A stretch of DNA of 64,000 nucleotides from Rotaria macrura (taxonomy: Eukaryota > Rotifera > Eurotatoria > Philodinida > Philodinidae). Shown in pieces: positions 53,437 through 64,000 of the stretch; position 1 is the stretch's first letter, and every line of letters starts with the position of its first letter. The position numbers and the translations under genes are program-made. Under the pieces are notes generated by a model, which saw only the letters and a program-made list of their open reading frames with translations, did no database searches and was not told the origin of the DNA. Where the stretch lies: the NCBI GenBank assembly GCA_900239685.1, contig OENT01000354.1, positions 62,001 through 126,000 of the forward strand, read 5' to 3'.

Positions 53437-53572
53437 TGGATATTGTATTAGTGACTTGTTTATGTTCTAGCTTGTTTGCTTGTATGTTTTATTTGGCAGA
53501 CGAAAAGAAAACTTATAAAATAAAATTTAAAAGAAAGAGAATAGAAGAGATGTATCACATATGTACATGAGA
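53369..53572. other. Short convergent intergenic gap with (CA)n(TA)n repeat
   Basis: Only 204 nt separate the stop codons of the plus-strand Shisa-like gene and the minus-strand MINDY gene. It contains (CA)n followed by (TA)n at about 53401-53437, an AATAAA at about 53519 for the plus strand, and its reverse complement at about 53488 for the minus strand, so the two 3' UTRs probably overlap. Confidence 0.6.
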
Positions 53573-56500
53573 CTAAAGTAAATTGCACGATCCTTTATCT
53601 TCATCGTCATCTGACGATCGCCTTGGTTTATTTTTTGACTTTTTCAATTGCCGTGATGATGCGTTAGACAAATGACTTGGATTATCCTGAGTTTGTTGAT
53701 GTTGTGCTTGATGATATAAACATTCTTCTTCGTTATGAAGTGCAATAGCAAGATCACGACTAAATCAAAATAGAATTAAAATAAACTAGTCTCAATTACA
53801 ATGAATGAAAACAAACTCTCTAGATGAGTCAACTGGTTCTGGTTTTTGCCATATTCGTCCGTAACCATCAGTAAATAAACTATCATTATCAATATCAGTT
53901 AATGTTTCGAATACGATCGATTTATGATCTAAATAGCCTTGATCAGAAACGAGTACAAGAAGTTGATTCTAAACAGTAAGAAAAATAAGTCATGCAATCG
54001 ATTCATTTTATTCTATATTGATTACTTGATTTTTCCAAATCGTACTAAAATGATTATTACGAAAAAAAACAGCTAATTGATTATTACGCATCGTTTGATT
54101 TAATTGTAGAATCCCATAATGTGTTAATTGTGAACGATTTTCATCAAGAAATTGTTCAATGAGTAAACCGTTAAAATGTAAATAGAATAGTACATGATAA
54201 ATAAATTCAGAGAAGAATGTGATCACATATATTACACGATAGATGATTACAACGAGTATGAAACTCATTATATTTTAATCACAGATTTAGTTTTCTATTA
54301 GGATTATTTCACAAATGAGATTCGCTGTATGAGAAAAGTTTTCATCTCTTTTTTATTAAATCAATGGGTTCACGAGAAAAATATAAAACTATTTCGTCTT
54401 GTATCAATGGCAACAATCGACTATGGTTCGTATAATTACTTGACATAGTGAATGGAAAAATCTTCAGCGTGATAATGCTTGAATCTTTGTAGAATTTTTT
54501 CACTGAGTTTTCTTACCGATACAAGTTTACCGATATGAACTTCTCTGAAATAAGATATAACCGGTATTTTCTGAATGTTGGTCATACAGATCTGCAGTTT
54601 TGAACAGCACAAACGCGACTCTTTCGAAAAACATGTTTCCATTCGAAAAGTATTTTCACATCTGAAAATATCGATTTCATGAACTATTCTTTATCCTATG
54701 CTGCATAGGAGCATAATTACACGATTTCATTTCGAAAATGTTCGGATGAATGAATTTTATTGATTTCCTATGACTCTTTTTTCCTTCAATAGTGAGATAG
54801 TATATTTCTGTTGGAAGAAAATAAATTTTTTTACTTGATTGAAAAACAAACATCAACTCGCTACCCATAAAACTCATTCTCTAAGTGTTCAAAAGAAAAT
54901 GTTACTATGTCTTGTAAGTTGTTGAAAAAAATATAAATGTACATATAAGCATTATCATTGGTGTTTAGATATCTTTTATGAACGATTCTTATTTCATAAC
55001 TAATATTCATTATTTTTTCCTGAAGATAAACTCTGCATTCTTTTGCAAGAACTTCATCAAATTTGTTTCCTTTTTAGCACGCAACAGATAGAGCATAGAA
55101 ACAAGCGTCGATTCTAGGACTCACAGCATTTAAAACCAATCTATTGATAACTCAAAACGTTCTTGTCGAATAAGTACCACAGTGATTGTTTATTTTCTAC
55201 AGAAACAAAAGAAATATGTTTGTGTAGAGCATTGGTCAACTTCTATGATACTGTTCAGGTCTCATTTTCAATTTTTCTAATGCTATACTTCGTTTTGTTT
55301 TCTTCGTATGAATAGAAAATCGTTAGTTAAAATTATAAAAGATAACGACGAAAACTCTAATCTTTTTACTTTCTCGAACAAGTTCTTCTCGTTCTGAGTG
55401 TCGTTCTCGTATCATTTTTTCAACTAATTGATTATAACTTGGCGCATCGGTAGTAACGATCGTTCGTAATTCAGTATCTTGTGGATCAATAACCCATCCA
55501 TGAAATAATTGTACATTAAGTAAATCGAATACAATACATTCACGTGTATATTCAAATTTGTCTACACTAAAAAAAGATAACAATCGCATATAGAAAATAG
55601 TTTTCTTTTAACATATCATTGTTTTTACCCGTCAAATTTTAAATTAACATCTAATCCTGTTTTCAATTTATCAAGTACAGTTAGTGCATCTTGAACATTA
55701 TGTTCATAATTAACTCGATCTTCATCTGATAGTTTCTAAGGTAAAAACAAAAGAAAACATAAACGTGAATGCAGTTCAATGATAGTGCATAATTCTTTAT
55801 TATTATTTTTTTTCACGAAAAAGTCGTTTATGATGGGTAGAAATTTTCTTTTGAATATCTGTATGAGAAAAAGAAGCGATTTTGCATGTAGAAAAATGAA
55901 GACTTTATCTTTATGGTATCTAATTGGTGTGAATGCACTTGTTTTTAAAGATTAGTATCATTCAGAAAATAAGGCATACGATACATTTTGCTCGTGGATT
56001 TCATATAATATTTATGTTTCTGATGTAGTCGTTCTCAAGAACGAAATGTAGAATTGACAGAGACGGGGAAGTCTTGTTCATAGTAAAAACGAAGCTTAGT
56101 TTCTCGCTTACAGGTTGATCATGTTCGAGAATGTATTCAGCAAGCAATGTGATAACTCGTTCAGTTGTGATTATATCCATAGTTGAATCGATGATGATCT
56201 AGATGAAATTATTTTAATATCTAGTTTATTGTTTGTTTTATTTGAGTTAAACAACGGTTTTTACTCGTTTTCGAAGTAAGAGAATATTGAATATAGCAAG
56301 TAGAGGGCACGGACCATTAACATTTTGTAGAAGTATTGGCAATCGTTCAAAATTGAAATCAATCCATTTAATTAAATGAAAATCATTATCTTTGGACGGT
56401 TTCACATCGAATTCAGTTGTTGATGTTTTCACTTGTGAATCAACATTAGACATATCGTTCGAACATAAATTTGAAGGAGGATTTATCGATGTAGATTGTT

Positions 56501-56597
56501 CTTGATCAGACATGGAAACAACAGTTTCCGTAATTGAACATGTTAAATTATGAAGATTTTCTGTTGATTGATCTGGTAATGGTTCGATGTTAGACAT
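53573..56597 (-). CDS. MINDY-1/2-type K48-specific deubiquitinase
   Basis: Cysteine protease of the MINDY (FAM63) family that trims K48-linked polyubiquitin. Seven exons on the minus strand: 56597-56265, 56198-56112, 55735-55629, 55566-55370, 54171-54026, 53968-53817, 53759-53573; 1,209 nt, 402 aa, shorter than vertebrate MINDY-1. Catalytic elements: Gln91 and Cys97 in QNVNGPCPLLAIFNILLL, and the His in FFRNNHFST (about 282). Other family blocks: FDGVDKFEYTRECIVFDLL, FHGWVIDPQ, LVSDQGYLD. The C terminus CNLL is a CaaX-type prenylation motif, also seen in MINDY-1/2. Oddity: the fifth exon has no AG before it; the intron ends ATTTTA, and the joint at 54171 is inferred from phase and alignment. 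If the acceptor is truly lost, the gene may be mis-spliced. Confidence 0.85.
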
Positions 56598-56669
56598 GAT
56601 TATTAGAAAAAGTATTTAATATAAAAATTTAATTAAATATCAACACGCAAATCTCACAGGAAAGAATCA

Positions 56670-56692
56670 GCTAGCTAGCTAGAGCTAGCTAG
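56670..56692. repeat. Palindromic (AGCT)n cluster near the MINDY start
   Basis: Tandem and inverted agct/ctag units about 75-95 nt upstream of the MINDY ATG. It is a simple sequence, but its position in the presumed promoter or leader is notable. Confidence 0.6.
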
Positions 56693-57205
56693 TGAAGGAT
56701 AGCAATGATTCATCTCGAGATAGATAATTGGTTCGAAAAAAATTATGATCACTTTTAATTTCATCATACATAATATATTTATTTATATTTTCTTTAATCG
56801 TGTTCACCATTTGTTATGATGAGATGATTTATGTATAAATATTAGATGTATTATTGACGACATCTATCATTTACAATCTCAACTATGAGAACAATCTAAT
56901 GGCGATGTTGCATGCATACTCTTGCTATTGAACTGTAATTATTAATAAATTAATCACTATCAAATGGCAGAAGAACGCTGAAAAATGAAAGATAGAATTC
57001 ATCTGTCTGTAAAACGATAAACAAATAAGCATATGTAATATGATAATTGTGCAAATGATATCAAAAATAAACCAGTAATCATGAGATATGTCCTAAGTCA
57101 ATAGTTTATGTTCATCCTAGCATTTTATGCAATGAACGTTTTGGTGAGAAGTAATTTTTGTTTATAGTAACATTAACAATCTATTTGGTATTATAAATTT
57201 CGACT

Positions 57206-57513
57206 TACCCAGGAGGATCATTCCGACAAGTGGATTCGATGATGTTTCTATCGGAGATTCTCAAATCTGACGAAATTTCATGGGGGGGGGGGATTCCTGG
57301 TTGCGGTCCGACATCCGGAGCCTTAGTATTGGTTTATCGAATCCTACTATGGGAATCCGATTGGATTTCATCGTATGATCTAACAGGCCTGTACTACTGG
57401 GATTAAATGCTAATTCGTACACAAATAAGAAAATAGGTTTCTCCCATCGGATCCGTTAGTGGTTCCACAACCCGGATTCCCATAGGATTTCATCGGATTC
57501 ATTCACCTGGGTA
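57206..57513. mobile_element. Small TA-flanked MITE (304 bp)
   Basis: The element 57208-57511 is flanked by TA on both sides (57206-57207 and 57512-57513). Its termini are inverted: CCCAGGAGGATCATTCCGA at the left and CCCAGGTGAATGAATCCGA on the other strand at the right, 15 of 19 identical. The interior repeats ggattc and gaatcc words and contains a run of about ten G near 57281-57290. It shares the CCCAGG terminus and TA flank with the hairpin element at 33982-34347 but not its long arms, so both may be moved by the same kind of transposase. No coding capacity. Confidence 0.65.
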
Positions 57514-60500
57514 AAGAAAAAAAATTAAAGCTAATTCTTAAATATTGATTACAATTTCGAAATACCCAACAATGAGATGCATCTTCGTATTATTCAATAC
57601 CGTATATTATTGAAATCTGACAATAACAACACTCGATTGTGTTTGATTGAAATTAAACGATTTCAACTCAATTATAATAAATTATCTATTGATAAGACTC
57701 TTTGAAATATGTATGATACGAAGTCATTTTCACTGCAGACTGGTATATGAATCATGAATTCCATTTAATTCTATGATCAGATTTCGTAAAATTAATCTTA
57801 CAGACAATAAATTTCTAGAAGGAAATATTCTAAGCTTACGGACGTATGAAATGTCACAGTTAGACTATCAAAAGTTTATAGAATTATATTTTTACAGTAC
57901 ATTTGCATCTATTCTACGTATGAATATTAATTTTCTACTTAGTATATTCTTGCACGTCTCCAAGACAGGTCAAAAATAAGAAAACATTTTCATTAGCCCA
58001 CAGTAGGAATTCACCGATTGTAACTCTTGAACTTTTTAAATGCCGAGAACGGGTATCAGAAATGATATCACTCAAGTCGTAAAAAGAATAGAATAACCTA
58101 TAGTAATTATATTAGTCTTGTACTTGTCGACTCTCTACACCAGCCCTCTAATCCCGGTTAGATGACTCAAACAAACATATACGCAAGTTAAGTTCATCGG
58201 AAGAAAACCGATGCTTATTACAGCTGAACCCAAATTGTGAATGAATGAATACATATCGACGAGTGATTTATTAATATTAGTTTCCCTATTAGACGCAATT
58301 CAATATTCTTCAACTTTAAAAGTCGAAATAGTTCGTCTGTACGAGCATCTATTTTTATCTGTGGAAATAAGAGTTTTAAGGGTTAGGGTAGGGCTTGGTT
58401 ATAGAAGACAAAAGTGAGGCGGCAAGATTATTAATGATATTTCATTTTTAAGAAACTTTCGAAATACTTTACAATTTTGCATTCTATTTTCATTGAAAAT
58501 TAATGAAACTATGTTTAAAAACATAGTGAGAAGAGCAGTCTGTTAATATTCATCTAACCATGAAACATTTTCAAGTAGAGAAAAGCGATTAAACAATCTG
58601 AGTTTACTCCGATTCATTGACATGTCTACTTACACGAATAAGTATGTATTTGCGTTGCATGTGGAAGCCTACCAAAGATCAATCTAGTGCTTCACTAATC
58701 GTTTATCGGAATGTGAGAAATCAGAAAAAGAGTAAAAGATTGAAGTTTCTACATTAAAATCGGAGAACAACTCATTTTATAATCATAGCGATTAAAATCT
58801 GAATTTTTGTTCATTTTCTTACATGGATTCTGTACAGTAGAGTCCAAGTTACGAAATCTGTCTGTTAGGGTATAAGATAGGAAAAGTTGTACCCCTGCAG
58901 GACTCTAGTAAATATATATGTATATATATGTATATCTAATCGAATCCTATTGCACAATGGTTCTTTCCTCTTGATTTCAAATAGATCACTGGATGTGATC
59001 GGATTCATAGTCAATTTTATTTACTGAGTTGCTTCGAAAATTGCTTTCTGTTTACTTTTGAATTCTATTTGATGAATGCTTCATAAAAATTGCAAAGCTT
59101 GACAATAAAATAATGTAGAGTAACAAAAAAGAAAATTTGACACCACTTTTAATAAGCCATCTCTTGAGGATTTTATGCTTTCCACGCAAAGACCTGATTT
59201 ATAGTAAATTACATGAAAGTTTCTGTATCTGACGATTAAATCTACTTGAAATAAGAAGCTGTTTAAAAAACATAAATAAACAAGATTGTACTTCTTGTTG
59301 TGTAGAAAAATTGAAATGTTTACCTACCAGCATATGAAAAAGATTTTTCTTTAGATTTTACACGCAGCTTAGCTCAAAACATGGCTGCAATCACTTTGAT
59401 ATTATTCGACCAAGACTCATCTGGATAATAAAAGAACATTAGATATATTTTTATTAAGTTAGTTTAGTGCTGTTCACTTAAAACTACAGCAATAAAAATT
59501 GATTACCAAGGATATCAACAGTATTTTTCCTACTGTATGATCAAAGTTACAAGGTTTAAATAATTATCAATAAGGTTTAACATGCATTTAGCAGACATGG
59601 AATGAAAGAAATTATCACTATAATTGTAACAGAATATCTGATATGTTCAAACTAATTGGAAAATAAAGCAAATAATTACCAACTAAATTCGATGATGAAT
59701 ATAAATTGCAGATGTACGCAATCACTATCACTGGTCTATGTCTATCTTTCACAGTTCGCTGTAAACAGGTACGAGTAGAGATAATAATTTCATCAAATGA
59801 ATCACGCTAAACGATCACGTACGAATGCATTCATATTATCGTCATTGCTCCAGTCATCAAATGCATAAGTATTAGAAAGTAAGATCCGAATTCTCATTGT
59901 TACATCTTCATTCAAACCTTTCGCCTGATTTTCTTCAAGAAATCAATCTGATGCATGATACTACTAATGAAGTATCGTCTATGGAAATCTTTGCCGTTAC
60001 TCACATTTATGCAACAATGATGCATAGACAATTCGATTTCTAGTATAAGATCAATCAAGACGAGACATCTAGTAATTGTACGAGGAATATCAACCAACAT
60101 CAGTATTGAAACATACATATGAAGAATATATATGATTATAGAATGACAGTCTTTTAAAGCTCTTTATCAAAAAAGAAAATTTCTTTGATATACATAATTT
60201 TCACTTTTCTAATCTTGTATAGCAAGCAAGAATACAACAAGGCAAGGTCGTCATCTTTTATCAAATATCGAAGAAAACAAATCCTTCTGCTTTACATAAG
60301 GGTTGTAAATCAATGTAACTTGTGATTTTCTTGTTGTCCCGGACGCATATAAGAGTCATGCTGTTGAAAATTCAATAAATAAAAAAATAAACTCTGTATC
60401 AGCATGAGTAGAATGGATAAAGGTTTTGAGTGAATTCTTGAAGTTGACAGATACGAATAAATGATAAGCAATCCCTTTATTTTTATGTCTCATTTTCATT

Positions 60501-60720
60501 CGTACTACTCTTCGAAATAAATATTCTTCTTATAACTAGTCATTCTATATAATCATTATTCTCGTTTATCAAAAAAGACGTTATTTATTTTCATCCTAAA
60601 GTAAAGACATACTGTTATTGATTTCAAAATACTGAGGTAGGCTATATTTAAGATTTATACGCACTAATTACTCTTTCTCTATCACAATTTCATTCACTAT
60701 TTAATTTAATATTATAGTTC

Positions 60721-62955
60721 ATGCGTTTCTTCAGAAGAAAAACGACAATCACAGTCACACCATCAACTAAATCAGATGAAGCTATAGTTGAGCAGCCTGA
60801 ATCCCGCCCGCTTTCTGTTCATAGTAAAGTGTCGCATCGTAGTATTGATGTACCATCAAGCCAAAATGTAACAATCGGTCACAAACTAAACTGTTGTCGG
60901 AAATGTTGTACAAAGGAAAGTTTGAAAGAACAAGCTTTATTGATTGCTACCGTCAGTGCTGTTGTACTTGGTATTATCATTGGCGTTGCTCTGAGAAGTC
61001 TGAAATGCCCAACAGGTAAAATCGATCAATCAAAGACAAGATTAAGCTTACATATTCACTGATAATTGCATACGAAAAAACCCACCATAAGAATTTCTAC
61101 TATTTTGATTTTAGCCGATCGTATCAATGGATGTCGAATTACCAAAGAAGATATAGTTTACATCGATTTTCCAGGACAAATTTTCATCAATATACTTAAA
61201 ATGCTTATACTACCATTGATTGTTTCCAGTATTATTTCATCGTTGGCTCAACTGAATGCACAGTCTGCAGGAAAGATGGGCGTACGAGCGTTGTTATATT
61301 ATCTGGGAACAACATTAATTGCAGCTATTCTTGGTATTATTCTTGTATTAAGTATACGACCAGGAACACGAGGTGGTACGGTTGAAATTAAACCAGATTC
61401 GAAAGTAGCACAGGGTCGAACAGCCGATACCGTATTAGATCTATTCAGGTAGACATGATAGATCATGACAAAAAGAAATCAACACTTCTTTATCATAAAC
61501 ATATTTAGAAATTTATTTCCTGATAATATTATGGAAGCCACATTTCGCTCAGTAAGTATTTTTTTTATTTTAATTTTTTAAGAAAAGACACGTGACAATG
61601 CTTCTCTTATGAACTAGTCTGCTACTGATCTAAAAGTAAATAGAACATTGGTTATTGATCCTGATGGAACAAGTAACATGACTTTAGACATCAAATAGTA
61701 TGGCATAAGGGTTTTGTTTTGCTTGATTTAGGCTATAACAAAACTATTTATACAGCAACAGTGATGAAACGCGATGGTATTAATGTCCTTGGTTTACTTC
61801 TTTTTTGTATGATATTCGGTATACTTATCAGTCGTCTAAAAGAAAAAGCAATTATACTAAAAAACTTTTTTGAAGCCATGCTTGAAGTTGTCATGCAACT
61901 TGTTCGCATTGCAATGCTGTACAGTCCTATCGGTGTCTTTTTTCTCATCGTTGCAAAAATGCTTGAGATGGATGATCTCAAAGATTTTGTTGGCTCATTA
62001 GGTCTTTACATGGCAACGGTTTTAGTTGGCTTATTTATACATGGTTTTATTATTTTACCTCTACTTCTTTTTCTCATTACACGTATCAATAGTTTCAAAT
62101 ATATACGCGGAATGACTCAAGCATTAGTGACAGCTTTTGGTACAGGTAGTTCATCAGCAACATTACCTGTCACATATCGATGTGTCGAAGAAAAAAATAA
62201 TATTGATCCAAGAGTTTCACGCTTTGTTTTACCTGTTGGAGCAACAGTAAATATGGATGGAACAGCATTATATGAAGCAGTAGCAGCTATCTATATTGCT
62301 CAACTTAATGGTATACCATTGAACGCTGTGAAAATTATTGTAACGAGGTAGAAAAAAAAACATGTCCCAACTCAAATAATTTTTCTTATTTGTACATGAA
62401 TATATTTAGTTTAACATCAACATTGGCATCAATCGGTGCTGCAAGTATACCACAGGCTGGTCTCGTAACTATGGTTATTGTTCTCAATGCACTTGGCCTA
62501 CCATCAGAAGAAGTTAGAACAATCTATGCTGTTGATTGGCTTCTGTAAGTGCATATACAAGTCAGAAATAACTTTTTTCTCTATTATCAAAATATTGCTG
62601 GTATGAATTAATATTATCATTTGTTAATTATAGTGACCGATTTCGTACTGCTATTAATGTATTTGGTGATTCCATAGGTTGCGCTATCGTACAACATTTA
62701 TCACGCGACGAACTAAGTGCACTTGATAATGTTGAAACAAGTGTGGGAATAGTTAATGTCAATGATTCGAATGGTGTTGTGTCAACGCCGATGTCTACTG
62801 ATTTAGAACTTGGTACAGTTACACAGAATGGTAATGTTCATAATTATTCCGAAAAATCAATACCTCCTGGTTATGATAACCCAACATTTAAAAATCAATC
62901 AGAAACAAACGGTGATGATGAAAACAATAAAAATAACGATCAGACAATTTTTTAA
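60721..62955 (+). CDS. SLC1-family excitatory amino acid transporter (glutamate/aspartate)
   Basis: Sodium-coupled plasma-membrane transporter that takes up acidic amino acids. Seven exons (60721-61015, 61115-61448, 61509-61551, 61618-61672, 61732-62347, 62410-62544, 62634-62955) sum to 1,800 nt, 599 aa, in the normal EAAT range. First helix at about 72-92. The extracellular loop carries possible N-glycosylation sites (NRT, NKT). The HP1 motif is [10 protein letters not shown] (about 380-388), where most EAATs have TSSSSATLP. The TM7 motif is [10 protein letters not shown] (416 on). In [13 protein letters not shown], Asp494 and Arg497 are the residues that in EAATs contact the amino group and side-chain carboxylate, which favours acidic over neutral substrates. 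The donor at 61673 was chosen because it keeps frame across a 59-nt intron. The tail is Asn/Glu-rich. Confidence 0.92.
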
Positions 62956-63544
62956 CGACAAAAGAACTCTAATACAAACAACAGTTTTTTTAAAAACAAC
63001 ATTTATAAATTGAGGTGTCGTTCGTAACAACAATAGTTGTTTAAAATCATAAAAAAGCGAGGTTATTTATTGAATTGATGAATAATTGATCGATTTTTGG
63101 AGATGAAGTATTTCTACGTGATCAATCAATATTACGAATCTAATAACTCTCTCATTCATAATATCATTGATTAATCTAATAGCCTAGTCTAGTTGATGCA
63201 TTCAGTGCGATTCGAGCGATAATTATCAATGACAGTTGTCTTGTCGGCTTTAATAAAAGAAGAATATTTATTGATATGCAATAGTGAATGTATGTTCTAC
63301 CATAGGAAAAGAATGTCATCAATCTTCAACGCAAGAGATATATCTGCTAAACAGACGAGATTACTGTTCTTGTAGCGTATTCTTAATTTGTCATTCATCG
63401 TTCTTTTTTCATGTCTTGATCATCAAATAGGCGTGTACTGAAGGTTGATTTATACTCTCTTTGCTTGAATCTTTTACATCCACATATGTGTCTTCTTGTT
63501 ATAAATTGTACATGTTTCTACCATGCTTCATACATTGAACGACG
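62956..63544 (+). other. Intergenic region between the glutamate transporter and second Shisa-like gene
   Basis: About 590 nt, AT-rich. An AATAAA at about 63252 could be the transporter polyadenylation signal. The rest presumably holds the promoter of the downstream gene; no motif was recognised. Confidence 0.5.
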
Positions 63545-64000
63545 ATGGATAAAACTAATAGTACAGGCATAAACTCGACATTAACAGTAGCACCCAGTTC
63601 AGTACCGCGCACTATTTGTAATGGATTCGTTGACATAAATGGTATGTGGAACCATGGTACGTTCTGTTTTTTTTTTGAAATATCAATAAAAGAAGCAAAC
63701 AAAACTGATTTATTGTTGGTGTGTCATCTGATAGGGTTTGCTTGTCCAATGGAAGGTTTTATTCAATACTTTTGTTGTGATACCAATAATGATCATTATT
63801 GTTGTTCACTTGATCGTTATATATCGGAAATCAATTCATATCATGAAAAGATCTATATACATGGTCAATATCAATCATCAAATCATATTATTATCGATCA
63901 AAATCTTAGTAGTTCGTCAATGACAAACTTTAATACGATAAATAGACAATTCGAACAATTTCAAACACTTTTCTTACCAATATTTTTACTTAGTTCAAGT
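63545..64000 (+). CDS. Shisa-like membrane protein B (partial, cut at window edge)
   Basis: Exon 1 at 63545-63656 and exon 2 from 63735 to beyond the window. Residues 25-41 read CNGFVDINGMWNHG then FAC, followed by YFCCDTNNDHYCC, the Shisa Cys pattern. The visible part is 126 aa and breaks off in a hydrophobic stretch (LFLPIFLLSS) that is probably the start of the transmembrane helix. The single intron is phase 1 and lies at the same glycine as in Shisa-like gene A at 52618, so the two are probably old duplicates. As in gene A no signal peptide is evident. An alternative donor at 63641 would delete the GMWNHG part of the motif and is less likely. Confidence 0.72.
   Translation, partial: MDKTNSTGINSTLTVAPSSVPRTICNGFVDINGMWNHGTFCFFFEISIKEANKTDLLLVCHLIGFACPMEGFIQYFCCDTNNDHYCCSLDRYISEINSYHEKIYIHGQYQSSNHIIIDQNLSSSSMTNFNTINRQFEQFQTLFLPIFLLSSS

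Larger units (their letters stand above)
56598..60720. other. Intergenic region between MINDY and the glutamate transporter
   Basis: A 4.1-kb AT-rich region with divergent promoters at its ends. Contents seen: an (agct)n cluster at about 56670-56692 just upstream of the MINDY gene, a TA-flanked MITE at 57208-57511, and (TA)n-like sequence at about 58910-58935. Apart from these I recognise nothing; the open frames are short and without similarity. Confidence 0.5.

Noticed and set aside
54172..54268. Hydrophobic N-terminal extension of MINDY exon 5 suggesting a membrane segment
   Set aside because: It is read-through into the intron; no in-phase acceptor supports it and the family is soluble at this point.
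58376..58394. Telomere-like agggttagggtaggg sequence
   Set aside because: Only about two imperfect units, not an array; no evidence for an internal telomere.
61673..61731. In-frame stop suggesting a pseudogenised glutamate transporter
   Set aside because: The stop lies in a 59-nt intron; the donor at 61673 and acceptor at 61730-61731 keep the frame and total length divisible by three.

Overview
The window is nuclear DNA from an animal. It is AT-rich, its genes are split by GT-AG introns that are mostly 45-80 nt long, and it carries an axonemal dynein, Bar-class homeobox genes, Shisa-like genes, a MINDY deubiquitinase and an SLC1 glutamate transporter. The style (very small introns beside a few kilobase-sized ones, AT-rich codons) suggests a rotifer, probably a bdelloid. 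That placement is inference; the sequence has no diagnostic marker. No prokaryotic operon, CRISPR array, rRNA or tRNA was seen.

Layout. 447-37704 (+) is one apparently complete dynein heavy chain gene of the DNAH2 type. I reconstructed it as 68 exons whose phases agree at every junction, giving 13,572 nt and about 4,523 aa. Its tail, AAA1-AAA6, coiled-coil stalk and C-terminal domain are all present. Two transposon remnants sit in its large introns: a non-autonomous hAT element (30109-31226) with an 8-bp target duplication and a second inverted repeat nested inside it, and a long-hairpin TA-flanked MITE (33982-34347). 38779-40505 (-) and 44020-45292 (+) are two divergently transcribed BarH-like homeobox genes, each with an N-terminal FIL/eh1-type motif and the Bar-class Tyr49. 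A gene-poor stretch follows to 51145.

51146-51385 (-) encodes a stand-alone WWE-domain protein. 52618-53368 (+) is a Shisa-like membrane protein, tail-to-tail with a MINDY-1/2-type K48 deubiquitinase (53573-56597, -). One MINDY intron lacks a normal AG acceptor, apparently by loss of a single G. A second TA-flanked MITE (57208-57511) lies upstream of MINDY. 60721-62955 (+) is a seven-exon excitatory amino acid transporter (599 aa). 63545-64000 (+) is the start of a second Shisa-like gene, with the same intron position as the first, cut by the window edge.

The genes do not form a pathway; this is an ordinary metazoan gene neighbourhood. I found no convincing previously undescribed system. The points most worth a second look are the transposable elements in the dynein introns, the broken MINDY acceptor, the BarH pair with similar GA-rich leaders, and the solo WWE protein.
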